Part shown: piece by piece, positions 54,773 to 64,000 of the stretch
Position numbering within the stretch: position 1 is the stretch's first letter
Layout of the letters: each line of letters opens with the position of its first letter
From: Micrococcus lacusdianchii
GTDB lineage: Bacteria; Actinomycetota; Actinomycetes; Actinomycetales; Micrococcaceae
Length of the DNA stretch: 64,000 nucleotides
Direction of reading: 5' to 3'
NCBI RefSeq assembly: GCF_023155805.1
Contig: NZ_JAKNUW010000007.1
Location: 62,001 to 126,000 of the forward strand
Translations under genes and position numbers: made by a program
Notes under the pieces: model-generated
Told to the model about the DNA's origin: nothing
Databases searched by the model: none
What the model saw: the letters and a program-made list of their open reading frames with translations, nothing else

Positions 54773-54972
54773 GACCCGGCCGCGACCGCGCCGTCAAGCG
54801 GGTGAGCGCGGTATGGAGGGCCTCCCCCGTTTGATATCGTCTACAGCGAACACATCCACGGCACCGCGTGCCGCTCCGTGACCTCATCCCGCCCGCCCCG
54901 CACCGCTGTGGGGCCACGCGTGTCCGAGCCGGGGCACCCGGTCGTCGGCGCACCACTTCGGAGAGGACCCGC

Positions 54973-55773
54973 GTGCTACCCCTCGTGCTGGCCAACGCAG
55001 AATTCGTGCCCCCGTCCGTCTCGGACGCCCACCTGCCGGATCTCCTGCCGTGGGGCGCCCACTACGGGACGGGCTTCGGCAAGCAGATGCTGCTGGTGCT
55101 GCTCTCCGTCGTCCTCATCACGGCGTTCTTCGCGTGGGCCATGCGCCGTCCGCAGCTCGTCCCCGGCAGGGCCCAGTGGCTCGCGGAGTCCGGCTACGCG
55201 TTCGTGCGCAACGGCATCGGCCGGGACGTGATGGGGGAGAAGAACTTCATGCGGTGGGTCCCGCTGCTGTTCGCGATCTTCTTCTTCGTCCTCGTGAACA
55301 ACCTCTTCGGCGCGATCCCGCTGATCCAGCTGCCCTCCTTCTCCCACGCCGGCTCCGCCTATGCGATCGCCCTGATCGTGTACGCGATCTGGATCGGCGT
55401 GGGCCTCAAGCACCATGGACCGAAGTACCTCAAGCTCGCCGTCGTGCCCTCCGGCGTCCCCGGCTGGATCCTGCCGCTGCTCGTGCCGCTGGAGATCATC
55501 TCCAACTTCATCGTGCGTCCGCTGACCCACTCCCTGCGACTGATGGCCGTGATGCTCGCCGGACACATGATCGTGATGCTCGCCGGCGCCGGCGCCGCGT
55601 TCCTGATCACCCAGACCGGCAACCCGCTCCTGGCGGGCACCGGCGTCCTCGTGATCCTCGCCTCCGTGGCCCTGTACCTGCTCGAGATCCTGCTCATGTA
55701 CCTGCAGGCCTTCGTCTTCACGCTCCTGACGGCCCTGTACATCCAGGGCGCGATCGACGCGAACGACCACTGA
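54973..55773 (+). CDS. atpB: ATP synthase Fo subunit a
   Basis: 266 residues. GTG start with GGAGAGGA 6-8 nt upstream; an earlier in-frame start at 54868 has no ribosome site. About six helices; [20 protein letters not shown] contains the essential Arg of the proton channel, and [20 protein letters not shown] is the last helix. The 200-nt interval before it (54773-54972) has TTGATATCGT near 54831 as a possible promoter element. Confidence 0.95.
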   Translation: MLPLVLANAEFVPPSVSDAHLPDLLPWGAHYGTGFGKQMLLVLLSVVLITAFFAWAMRRPQLVPGRAQWLAESGYAFVRNGIGRDVMGEKNFMRWVPLLFAIFFFVLVNNLFGAIPLIQLPSFSHAGSAYAIALIVYAIWIGVGLKHHGPKYLKLAVVPSGVPGWILPLLVPLEIISNFIVRPLTHSLRLMAVMLAGHMIVMLAGAGAAFLITQTGNPLLAGTGVLVILASVALYLLEILLMYLQAFVFTLLTALYIQGAIDANDH

Positions 55774-55783
55774 TCTCCCCGCG

Positions 55784-55803
55784 CCGCCGGCCCCGGCCGG
55801 CGG
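55784..55803 (+). other. Short hairpin between atpB and atpE
   Basis: 8-9 bp perfect stem (CCGCCGGC with GCCGGCGG) around CCCG, 11 nt after the atpB stop, in a 149-nt intercistronic region that ends with AAAGGAAG before atpE. It may influence mRNA segment stability. Confidence 0.4.
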
Positions 55804-55922
55804 TGACGGGTCCGACGGCCACGCCGTCACCAGACTTCCCGGCCCTCCGCACGGAGGAACCACTCCGGGAGGACCTCCTCCCCCAACCGGCCGGACCACC
55901 CGGCCCCGTGAAAGGAAGCACC

Positions 55923-56135
55923 ATGGAAATCTCCGGCTCCCTCAACATGATCGGCTACGGCCTCGCCGCCATCGGCTCCGCGATCGGCGTGGGCCTCATC
56001 TTCGCCGCCTACATCAACGGCGTCGCCCGTCAGCCCGAGGCCCAGCGCATCCTGCAGCCGATCGCCCTCCTGGGCTTCGCGCTCGCCGAGGCCCTCGCCA
56101 TCCTCGGCCTGGTCTTCGCCTTCGTCATCAACTGA
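55923..56135 (+). CDS. atpE: ATP synthase Fo subunit c
   Basis: 70-residue hairpin of two helices. Proton-carrying Glu56 is in [11 protein letters not shown]; the polar loop is RQPEA (36-40). The first helix [14 protein letters not shown] carries the GxGxG-like packing glycines. Strong AAAGGAAG ribosome site. It makes the c-ring, and is flanked by intercistronic hairpins. Confidence 0.97.
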   Translation: MEISGSLNMIGYGLAAIGSAIGVGLIFAAYINGVARQPEAQRILQPIALLGFALAEALAILGLVFAFVIN

Positions 56136-56195
56136 TCCTGTCCGTGCCAGGGCCGGCCGCCGTGTCCGCGGCGGCCCGGCCCACGCCTGACAGGA
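56136..56195 (+). other. Large hairpin between atpE and atpF
   Basis: Outer stem TCCTGTC-CGTG (56136-56146) with CACG-cct-GACAGGA (56182-56195); inner stem GGGCCGGCCGCCG (56150-56162) with CGGCGGCCCGGCCC (56168-56181). It fills almost all of the 85-nt gap and begins at the atpE stop, so it could stabilise the atpE mRNA or act as a partial terminator. Confidence 0.55.
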
Positions 56196-56220
56196 CACCC
56201 GATCGAAGGATGGTTAGAAG

Positions 56221-56775
56221 ATGATCAGCAACGGACTGATCCTCGCGGCGGCGGAGGGGGCCAACCCCCTGATCCCGAACCCGTGGGAGATCCTCGTCAC
56301 CACGGTGGGCTTCGCCGTGCTGATGTTCATCGTCGTGAAGTTCATCGTCCCGGCCCTCGAGAAGTCCTACACGGACCGCGTCGAGGCGATCGAGGGCGGT
56401 CTCGCCAAGGCCGAGAAGGCCCAGGCCGAGGCGAACGCGATGATGGCGGACTACGAGAGCCAGCTGGCGGACGCCCGCCAGGAGGCCAACCGCATCCGCG
56501 AGGAGGCCCGCACCGAGGGCGCCCAGATCGTGGCCGAGGCGCGCGAGCGCGCCGCGTCCGAGTCGGCGCGCATCACGGAGCAGGCCCAGGCCCAGATCGC
56601 CGCGGACCGCGCCCAGGCCGCCGCGCAGCTCAAGGGCGAGGTCGGCACGCTGGCCACGACCCTGGCGAGCAGGATCGTGGGCGAGTCCCTCGAGGACGAC
56701 GCCCGCTCCCAGCGCGTGGTGGACCGCTTCCTCGCTGACCTCGACCGGCACCAGAGCGCAGGTGTGTCCGAATGA
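56221..56775 (+). CDS. atpF: ATP synthase Fo subunit b
   Basis: 184 residues: one N-terminal membrane helix (WEILVTTVGFAVLMFIVVKF) and a long charged coiled coil rich in Ala, Glu and Arg (AEKAQAEANAMMADYESQLA onward) that forms the peripheral stalk. Separate b and delta genes are kept here, unlike the fused AtpFH of mycobacteria. It overlaps atpH by 4 nt (ATGA). Confidence 0.95.
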   Translation: MISNGLILAAAEGANPLIPNPWEILVTTVGFAVLMFIVVKFIVPALEKSYTDRVEAIEGGLAKAEKAQAEANAMMADYESQLADARQEANRIREEARTEGAQIVAEARERAASESARITEQAQAQIAADRAQAAAQLKGEVGTLATTLASRIVGESLEDDARSQRVVDRFLADLDRHQSAGVSE

Positions 56776-57587
56776 CCACCGGCGCTTCAAGGGACTCGCT
56801 GGCGGCCTCCCTGGAGGAGGTCGGAACGGTGCTGGACGAGGGCGGCGTCGCCCTGGCGCGCGAGCTGTTCGCGGCGCTGGACGTCGTGGACCAGCAGGGC
56901 GGGCTGCGGCGTGCCCTCACGGACCCCGCCTGGAGCACCGAGCGTCGTTCCGGCGTCGTGGACTCCCTGTTCGGCAGCCGCGTGGGCCCCGGTGCGCTGC
57001 GGGTCCTCAAGGACCTCGCCGGTCGGCGCTGGTCGACCGAGCGTGACTTCGGGGACGCCCTCGAGACGGCGGCCGCCCACGCGGCCGCCGGCGAGGCGGC
57101 CCGTGGCGGGCATGACGGCCTGGCCGCCCTCTCGGGGGAGCTCCTGGCCTTCAACCGCGTGGCGGAGGAGTCGCACGACGTGCAGCGCGCGCTGACCGAT
57201 CAGCGCGCCCCCGCCTCCGCGCGGGCGCAGCTGGCCGCGCGCCTCCTGGGGCCGCAGGCCTCCGAGGCCGGCCGTCTGCTCGTCGAGCGCGCGGTGACCT
57301 CCCCGCGTGGCGTCAAGCCCGTCGCCGCGGTGCGTCAGCACGCGGACGTCGTGGCGGAGCGCCAGCGCCAGTGGATCGCCGAGGTGACGGTCGCCCGTCC
57401 GCTCGATGCCGGTCAGCAGGAGCGGCTCGCCGCGGGCCTGCGCCGGGCCTTCGGCCGGGACCTCGTGCTCGACGTGACCGTGGACCCCTCCGTGGTGGGG
57501 GGCATCCGCGTGCAGGTCGGGGACGACGTCGTCGACGGGTCCATGGCCAGCCGGCTCAACGACCTCCAGCGCCGCATGGCGGCCTGA
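56772..57587 (+). CDS. atpH: ATP synthase F1 subunit delta
   Basis: 271 residues, long compared with the ~178 of E. coli but normal for actinobacteria. The C-terminal domain contains LLVERAVTSPRGVKPVAA, VTVARPLDAGQQERLAAGLR and VDPSVVGGIRVQVGDDVVDG, which identify delta/OSCP. It links the peripheral stalk to the top of F1. Confidence 0.94.
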   Translation: MTTGASRDSLAASLEEVGTVLDEGGVALARELFAALDVVDQQGGLRRALTDPAWSTERRSGVVDSLFGSRVGPGALRVLKDLAGRRWSTERDFGDALETAAAHAAAGEAARGGHDGLAALSGELLAFNRVAEESHDVQRALTDQRAPASARAQLAARLLGPQASEAGRLLVERAVTSPRGVKPVAAVRQHADVVAERQRQWIAEVTVARPLDAGQQERLAAGLRRAFGRDLVLDVTVDPSVVGGIRVQVGDDVVDGSMASRLNDLQRRMAA

Positions 57588-57683
57588 CCGGCGGTTGCCG
57601 GCCAGGGCGCCCACGGCCCATCCACGAACAACCGCATCATCGTCACGTCGATGATCACCAAGCACAGAGAGCAGGGACTGCAG

Positions 57684-59318
57684 ATGGCCGAACTGACCAT
57701 CAACGCCGACGATGTCCGCGATGCCTTGAACGACTTCGCGGCATCGTACGAACCGTCGGACACCGAGCGCACCGAGGTGGGCCGCGTCATCTCCGCGGCG
57801 GACGGCATCGCCCGGGTGGAGGGCCTCCCCTCCGTCATGGCGAACGAGCTGTTGCGCTTCGAGAACGGCATCCTCGGCCTGGCCCAGAACCTCGACGCCC
57901 GTGAGATCGGCGTCGTGGTGCTCGGCGAGTTCCAGGAGATCCGCGAGGGCATGGAGGTCCAGCGCACGGGGGAGATCCTCTCCGTGCCCGTGGGCGACGG
58001 CTTCCTGGGCCGCGTCGTGGACCCGCTGGGCCAGCCGCTGGACGACATGGGCCCGATCGAGGCCGAGGGCCGCCGCGCCCTCGAGCTGCAGGCGCCCACC
58101 GTGACCCAGCGCAAGTCGGTGCACGAGCCGCTGCAGACCGGCATCAAGGCGATCGACGCCATGATCCCGATCGGCCGCGGCCAGCGCCAGCTGATCATCG
58201 GTGACCGCCAGACCGGCAAGACGGCCATCGCCGTGGACACCATCCTCAACCAGAAGGCGAACTGGGAGTCGGGCGACGTGGACAAGCAGGTCCGCTGCGT
58301 CTACGTGGCCGTGGGCCAGAAGGCCTCCACGATCGCCGGCGTCCGCGCGACCCTCGAGGAGCACGGCGCCCTGGAGTACACCACGATCGTGGCCTCCCCG
58401 GCCTCCGACCCGGCCGGCTTCAAGTACCTCGCCCCCTACGCCGGCTCGGCCATCGGCCAGCACTGGATGTACGGCGGCAAGCACGTCCTGATCATCTTCG
58501 ACGACCTGTCGAAGCAGGCCGAGGCCTACCGCGCCGTGTCCCTGCTGCTGCGCCGTCCCCCGGGACGCGAGGCCTACCCGGGCGACGTCTTCTACCTCCA
58601 CTCCCGGCTCCTCGAGCGCTGCGCCAAGCTCTCGGACGAGATGGGCGCGGGCTCGATGACCGGCCTGCCGCTGATCGAGACCAAGGCGAACGACGTGTCG
58701 GCCTACATCCCGACCAACGTCATCTCCATCACCGACGGCCAGATCTTCCTGCAGTCGGACCTGTTCAACGCCAACCAGCGTCCGGCCGTGGACGTGGGCA
58801 TCTCGGTGTCCCGCGTCGGCGGCGCCGCGCAGGTCAAGGCGATGAAGAAGGTGTCCGGCACCCTGAAGCTGGACCTGGCGCAGTACCGCGATCAGCAGGC
58901 GTTCTCCATGTTCGCCTCGGACCTGGACCCGGCCACGCGCCGCCAGCTCGCCCGCGGTGAGCGCCTGATGGAGCTGCTCAAGCAGCCGCAGTACTCGCCG
59001 TACCCGGTCGAGGAGCAGGTCGTGTCCATCTGGGCCGGCTCCAAGGGCCACCTGGACGAGGTGCCGGTGGAGGACGTGCTGCGCTTCGAGCGCGAGTTCA
59101 TCGACCACCTGCGCCGCAAGGACGTCGCCCTCGCGGCGATCGGCTCGACCGGCAAGCTCGAGGACGACACGGTCGCCGCGCTGGAGCGCGAGATCGAGGA
59201 GTTCAAGAAGGGCTTCCAGGGCAGCGGCCACGACGGCGTCGCCCCCGGCCACGAGGAGCACCGCGCGATCGGTCAGGACCAGGTCGCGCAGGAGCAGATC
59301 ACCAAGCAGAAGCGCTGA
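57684..59318 (+). CDS. atpA: ATP synthase F1 subunit alpha
   Basis: 544 residues from the ATG at 57684 (AGCAGGGA upstream; an in-frame ATG at 57651 is less likely). Noncatalytic nucleotide site: Walker A GDRQTGKT (173-180). The arginine-finger segment is in [19 protein letters not shown]. The tail beyond EEFKKGFQG (KR-ending, about 25 residues) is an actinobacterial C-terminal extension. Confidence 0.98.
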   Translation: MAELTINADDVRDALNDFAASYEPSDTERTEVGRVISAADGIARVEGLPSVMANELLRFENGILGLAQNLDAREIGVVVLGEFQEIREGMEVQRTGEILSVPVGDGFLGRVVDPLGQPLDDMGPIEAEGRRALELQAPTVTQRKSVHEPLQTGIKAIDAMIPIGRGQRQLIIGDRQTGKTAIAVDTILNQKANWESGDVDKQVRCVYVAVGQKASTIAGVRATLEEHGALEYTTIVASPASDPAGFKYLAPYAGSAIGQHWMYGGKHVLIIFDDLSKQAEAYRAVSLLLRRPPGREAYPGDVFYLHSRLLERCAKLSDEMGAGSMTGLPLIETKANDVSAYIPTNVISITDGQIFLQSDLFNANQRPAVDVGISVSRVGGAAQVKAMKKVSGTLKLDLAQYRDQQAFSMFASDLDPATRRQLARGERLMELLKQPQYSPYPVEEQVVSIWAGSKGHLDEVPVEDVLRFEREFIDHLRRKDVALAAIGSTGKLEDDTVAALEREIEEFKKGFQGSGHDGVAPGHEEHRAIGQDQVAQEQITKQKR

Positions 59319-59338
59319 CCGACGGTCGGTGAGGGAGC

Positions 59339-59375
59339 GGTCCGGCGTCGGACCCCACGGGGACGACGCCGGGCC
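59339..59375 (+). other. Hairpin between atpA and atpG
   Basis: 12-bp stem GGTCCGGCGTCG (59339-59350) with CGACGCCGGGCC (59364-59375), one G-U, loop 13 nt. Intercistronic structure 27 nt before atpG. Confidence 0.45.
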
Positions 59376-59401
59376 GCCCTCCCGCCAGGGAAAGGACCAC
59401 C

Positions 59402-61800
<2,399 letters not shown>

Positions 61801-61803
61801 TCC

Positions 61804-62076
61804 ATGGCTGAGCTCGCAGTGGAGATCGTCTCCGAGGAGAAGGCCATCTGGTCCGGGTCGGCGTCCGCCATCTCGGCGCGCACGATCAACGGCGAGATCG
61901 GCATCCTTCCCGGCCACACCCCGATGCTCGCCGTGCTCGGCGACGGCGAGGTCGTCGTCCGGACCACCGACGGCGGGACCGTCACCGCGCAGGCCCAGGG
62001 AGGCTTCCTCTCCGTGGACCACGACCGCGTGGTGATCGCGGCCAGCGCCGCCCAGCTGGACGGCGCCGCGGCCTGA
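61804..62076 (+). CDS. atpC: ATP synthase F1 subunit epsilon, short form
   Basis: 90 residues covering only the N-terminal beta-sandwich (AELAVEIVSEEKAIWSGSAS, GEIGILPGHTPMLAVLGDGE, GGFLSVDHDRVVIAA). The C-terminal helical pair that inhibits ATP hydrolysis in E. coli and Bacillus is missing, so inhibition must use another mechanism; short epsilon forms occur in other actinobacteria. Confidence 0.95.
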   Translation: MAELAVEIVSEEKAIWSGSASAISARTINGEIGILPGHTPMLAVLGDGEVVVRTTDGGTVTAQAQGGFLSVDHDRVVIAASAAQLDGAAA

Positions 62077-62099
62077 CGCGGCGGACCGACGGTTCGATC

Positions 62100-62522
62100 A
62101 TGGAGGGTCCGGTGCTGCTCCTCGTGGCGGCACCAGCAGTGCTCGCACTGCTGGTGCTCGCCGCGTGGTTGCGGCACCGGACCCTCGTGGCGTCTCCGGG
62201 GGCGTTCGACGGCGTCCTCGTGGGCGATGACGGCCGGCCTCGCCGGGTGGTGGGTCGCTATGGGGAGGATCGTCTGTCCCTCGCGTCGCGGTGGCTCCCC
62301 GAGCGGACGTGCTGGTCGGCGCGTCGCTGGGACCTCGAGATCAGCCGGGCGCCGGCGGGGACCGCCGGTCGCTCCCGGCTGGAGATCGGCGCCACCGGTG
62401 GCGTCGGCGCCGCGGTGACTGTCGAGGTGGACGACGCCGTCGCCGGCGCGCTCCGTGCGTGGTCCGAGTCCGGTCCCTCCCAGGCCGGGCACTCCTGGTG
62501 GCATCCGCCGGGCCGCGCCTGA
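62100..62522 (+). CDS. DUF2550 family membrane-anchored protein
   Basis: 140 residues: one N-terminal membrane helix (VLLLVAAPAVLALLVLAAWL) followed by a soluble domain with VGRYGEDRLSLASRWLPERT and RRWDLEISRAP. Found after atpC in many actinobacteria; function unknown. It starts 23 nt after atpC and converges on nagA with a 20-nt gap. Confidence 0.8.
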   Translation: MEGPVLLLVAAPAVLALLVLAAWLRHRTLVASPGAFDGVLVGDDGRPRRVVGRYGEDRLSLASRWLPERTCWSARRWDLEISRAPAGTAGRSRLEIGATGGVGAAVTVEVDDAVAGALRAWSESGPSQAGHSWWHPPGRA

Positions 62523-62542
62523 GGGCCGAGCCCGGCCAGGGG

Positions 62543-63784
62543 TCATCCGGTTCGCCGGGCCCCCTCCGGAACGGTGAGAACGCGCACCCGCCCCTCGGCG
62601 GACCACACCAGCACGTCGTCCTCCGGGACGGCGTGCTTCTCCGTCTCCAGGGAGGACCGTGGCACGTGCACCGCGGCACGCAGCACCGCGTCGGGCGGCA
62701 GCCCGGCGGCCAGCAGCCGCCCCACGGCCTCCGGCAGGCCGACCGCACCGCCGGCCAGGGCGGGGGAGCCGCCGGTGTCGAGCCGGGGCGCGTCAGCCGC
62801 GGAGCGCACGCGCACGGCGCCCAGGCGGTGCCGTGTGCCGGGCGGGGCGCCGGTGGCGGCCACGGCGTCGGAGACCAGCATGACCCGGGGGGCCAGCCCG
62901 GGGTCCGCGAGCAGCCCGGCCAGCACCTCGTCGGCCACGTGCACGCCGTCGGCGATCAGCTCCACGCGCGCCCGGCCCTGACGGGCGGCGGCCAGGAGCG
63001 CGGGGAGGGGCCCCGGGTCGCGGTGGTGGAAGGGGCGCATGGCGTTGAACAGGTGCGTCACCACGGGGGTGGGGGCGCTCGCGCTCCGGGCGGCCTCGAC
63101 GGCGTCGAGCGCGGCGCCCACGGCCGCTCCGCCCGTATCGGTGTGCCCCAGGCACACCACTGTGCCGGCGCGGGCGAGGTCCGCCGCGAGCTCCACGGCC
63201 CCGGGCAGTTCGGGGGCCAGGGTGAGGGTGCGGATCAGCCCGGCCGGGGCGGCATCGATCACGGCCCGGATCCGGCGACCAGCCGCGGAGGCCGGTGGGC
63301 ACAGCACCTCCGGGGCGTGGGCGCCCGCGCGGGCGGGGGAGAGGTACGGCCCCTCGAGGTGCACTCCGGCCAGCAGCCCCCGCTGCCAGGGTGCACGCAG
63401 TCGATCGAGGGCCTCGGCCAGCGCGCCCGGGCCCAGGGCCGGCAGGGAGGCCAGCGTCAGGCCCACGCCGGCGGCCCGCTGGGACCGCAGCCATCGGGCC
63501 ACCGCGTCCGGGGTGGAGGTGGCGGCGTCCACGCCCATGCCGCCGTGGACGTGATGGTCCATCAGAGTCGCGCTCAGCCGCAGAGCGGGCACGGGGCGGG
63601 CACGGCCCACCAGCGCGCGAGGTGCCCGGTCCGCGGGACCGGACCAGACGAGGACGTCGCCGGCCCCGTCCTCCGTCCACACCGCCGTCCACGGGACGGG
63701 GTCCGCCCCGGGGTCCGGGCCCACGAGGGGAGCCGTGGCCGCGGCCAGCTCGACGGGCGGCTCAGAACAGGCGGGACTCGGCAT
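62543..63784 (-). CDS. nagA: N-acetylglucosamine-6-phosphate deacetylase
   Basis: 413-residue amidohydrolase. Metal-site H-x-H in [27 protein letters not shown] with the metal Glu, [19 protein letters not shown], the HLFNAM loop, and catalytic Asp in [11 protein letters not shown]. The N-terminal 65 residues are Pro/Ala-rich and weakly conserved. It deacetylates GlcNAc-6-P from wall recycling or chitin. Its ATG overlaps the end of nucS by 23 nt. No nagB is in the window. Confidence 0.88.
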   Translation of the reverse strand: MPSPACSEPPVELAAATAPLVGPDPGADPVPWTAVWTEDGAGDVLVWSGPADRAPRALVGRARPVPALRLSATLMDHHVHGGMGVDAATSTPDAVARWLRSQRAAGVGLTLASLPALGPGALAEALDRLRAPWQRGLLAGVHLEGPYLSPARAGAHAPEVLCPPASAAGRRIRAVIDAAPAGLIRTLTLAPELPGAVELAADLARAGTVVCLGHTDTGGAAVGAALDAVEAARSASAPTPVVTHLFNAMRPFHHRDPGPLPALLAAARQGRARVELIADGVHVADEVLAGLLADPGLAPRVMLVSDAVAATGAPPGTRHRLGAVRVRSAADAPRLDTGGSPALAGGAVGLPEAVGRLLAAGLPPDAVLRAAVHVPRSSLETEKHAVPEDDVLVWSAEGRVRVLTVPEGARRTG

Positions 63785-64000
63785 CGTCCACGCCGCGCAT
63801 CGCGTCGTAGTCCAGGGTGACGCAGCGGATGCCGCGGTCCTCGGCGAGGGTGCGGGCCTGCGGCTTGATCTGTTGGGCCGCGAACACGCCGGTGACCGGC
63901 GCCAGCAGTGGATCGCGGTTCATGAGTTCGAGGTACCGGGTGAGCTGCTCGACGCCGTCGATGTCCCCGCGGCGCTTGAGCTCCACCGCCACCGTGTGTC
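63762..64000 (-). CDS. nucS: Mismatch-specific endonuclease NucS/EndoMS (3' end, partial)
   Basis: The gene enters from the right edge; about 79 C-terminal residues are visible. [20 protein letters not shown] contains the E-x-K nuclease motif and the conserved GVEQLTRYL, followed by [20 protein letters not shown] and ending ESRLF, where the C-terminus resembles a beta-clamp-binding tail. NucS provides non-canonical mismatch repair in actinobacteria that lack MutS/MutL. Confidence 0.93.
   Translation of the reverse strand, partial: HTVAVELKRRGDIDGVEQLTRYLELMNRDPLLAPVTGVFAAQQIKPQARTLAEDRGIRCVTLDYDAMRGVDDAESRLF

Noticed and set aside
54773-54972. Promoter search before atpB (TTGATATCGT near 54831)
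   Set aside because: A TTGATA or GATATC hexamer is present, but no matching partner at 17 +/- 1 nt; left as a remark in the atpB entry.

Overview
The window is very GC-rich (most third codon positions are G or C) and gene-dense, with many GTG starts and ATGA overlaps between genes. Gene content and order (argS-lysA-hom-thrC-thrB-rho-prfA-prmC-tsaC-wecA-like-atpIBEFHAGDC-DUF2550-nucS, and aroA-rsgA-hisN beside sigH/rsrA) are those of an actinobacterium. The Rho protein, with a very large Arg/Asp/Gly-rich insertion, and the tmRNA tag AESKRTDFALAA point to Micrococcaceae, most likely Micrococcus luteus or a close relative. That name is inferred; no database was searched.

Layout. 1-2.8 kb: C-terminal end of an unrecognised gene, a thiolase, a 3' remnant of a CoA-transferase gene, smpB and ssrA (trans-translation). 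2.8-10.3 kb: aldo/keto reductase; a minus-strand run aroA-rsgA-hisN-crcB-crcB; the divergent thiol-stress pair sigH-rsrA; a 24-residue ribosomal protein gene missing from ordinary ORF lists; and a degenerate SGNH-fold protein. 10.3-18.5 kb: kgd (2-oxoglutarate decarboxylase/dehydrogenase), guaB1, and two CNNM/CorC membrane proteins preceded by a leaderless upstream ORF. 18.5-23.4 kb: zinc uptake lipoprotein and ABC transporter with zur convergent to it, a rhodanese and a HIT protein. 23.4-32.3 kb: hrpA, putP, a 2'-5' RNA ligase-like gene, succinate-semialdehyde dehydrogenase and tag. 32.4-41.3 kb: thiamine region with two TPP riboswitches, thiC, a YkvI-like transporter, thiD, tRNA-Arg(CCG), thiE and thiOSGF. 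41.3-48 kb: argS, lysA, hom-thrC-thrB. 48-53.2 kb: rho with a ~300-nt leader, prfA, prmC, tsaC. 53.2-62.5 kb: a WecA/MraY-like transferase and the complete F1Fo ATP synthase operon. 62.5-64 kb: nagA and the 3' end of nucS.

No prophage, insertion sequence, CRISPR array, defence island or secondary-metabolite cluster is visible; most of the window is conserved housekeeping sequence. The most interesting signals are regulatory. ssrA has an exact SigR/SigH-type promoter (GGGAAT-N18-GTT). The sigH gene itself shows an upstream SigR-like element plus a leadered start, followed by a second -10 and a leaderless start 17 codons later, which looks like the two-isoform SigR feedback design described in Streptomyces. 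Many genes have a -10 hexamer 6-10 nt before the start codon, implying widespread leaderless transcription. Other points are a leaderless overlapping uORF before the CorC pair, a large hairpin between atpE and atpF, and several enzymes lacking textbook active-site or metal residues (SGNH protein, Tag, WecA-like).
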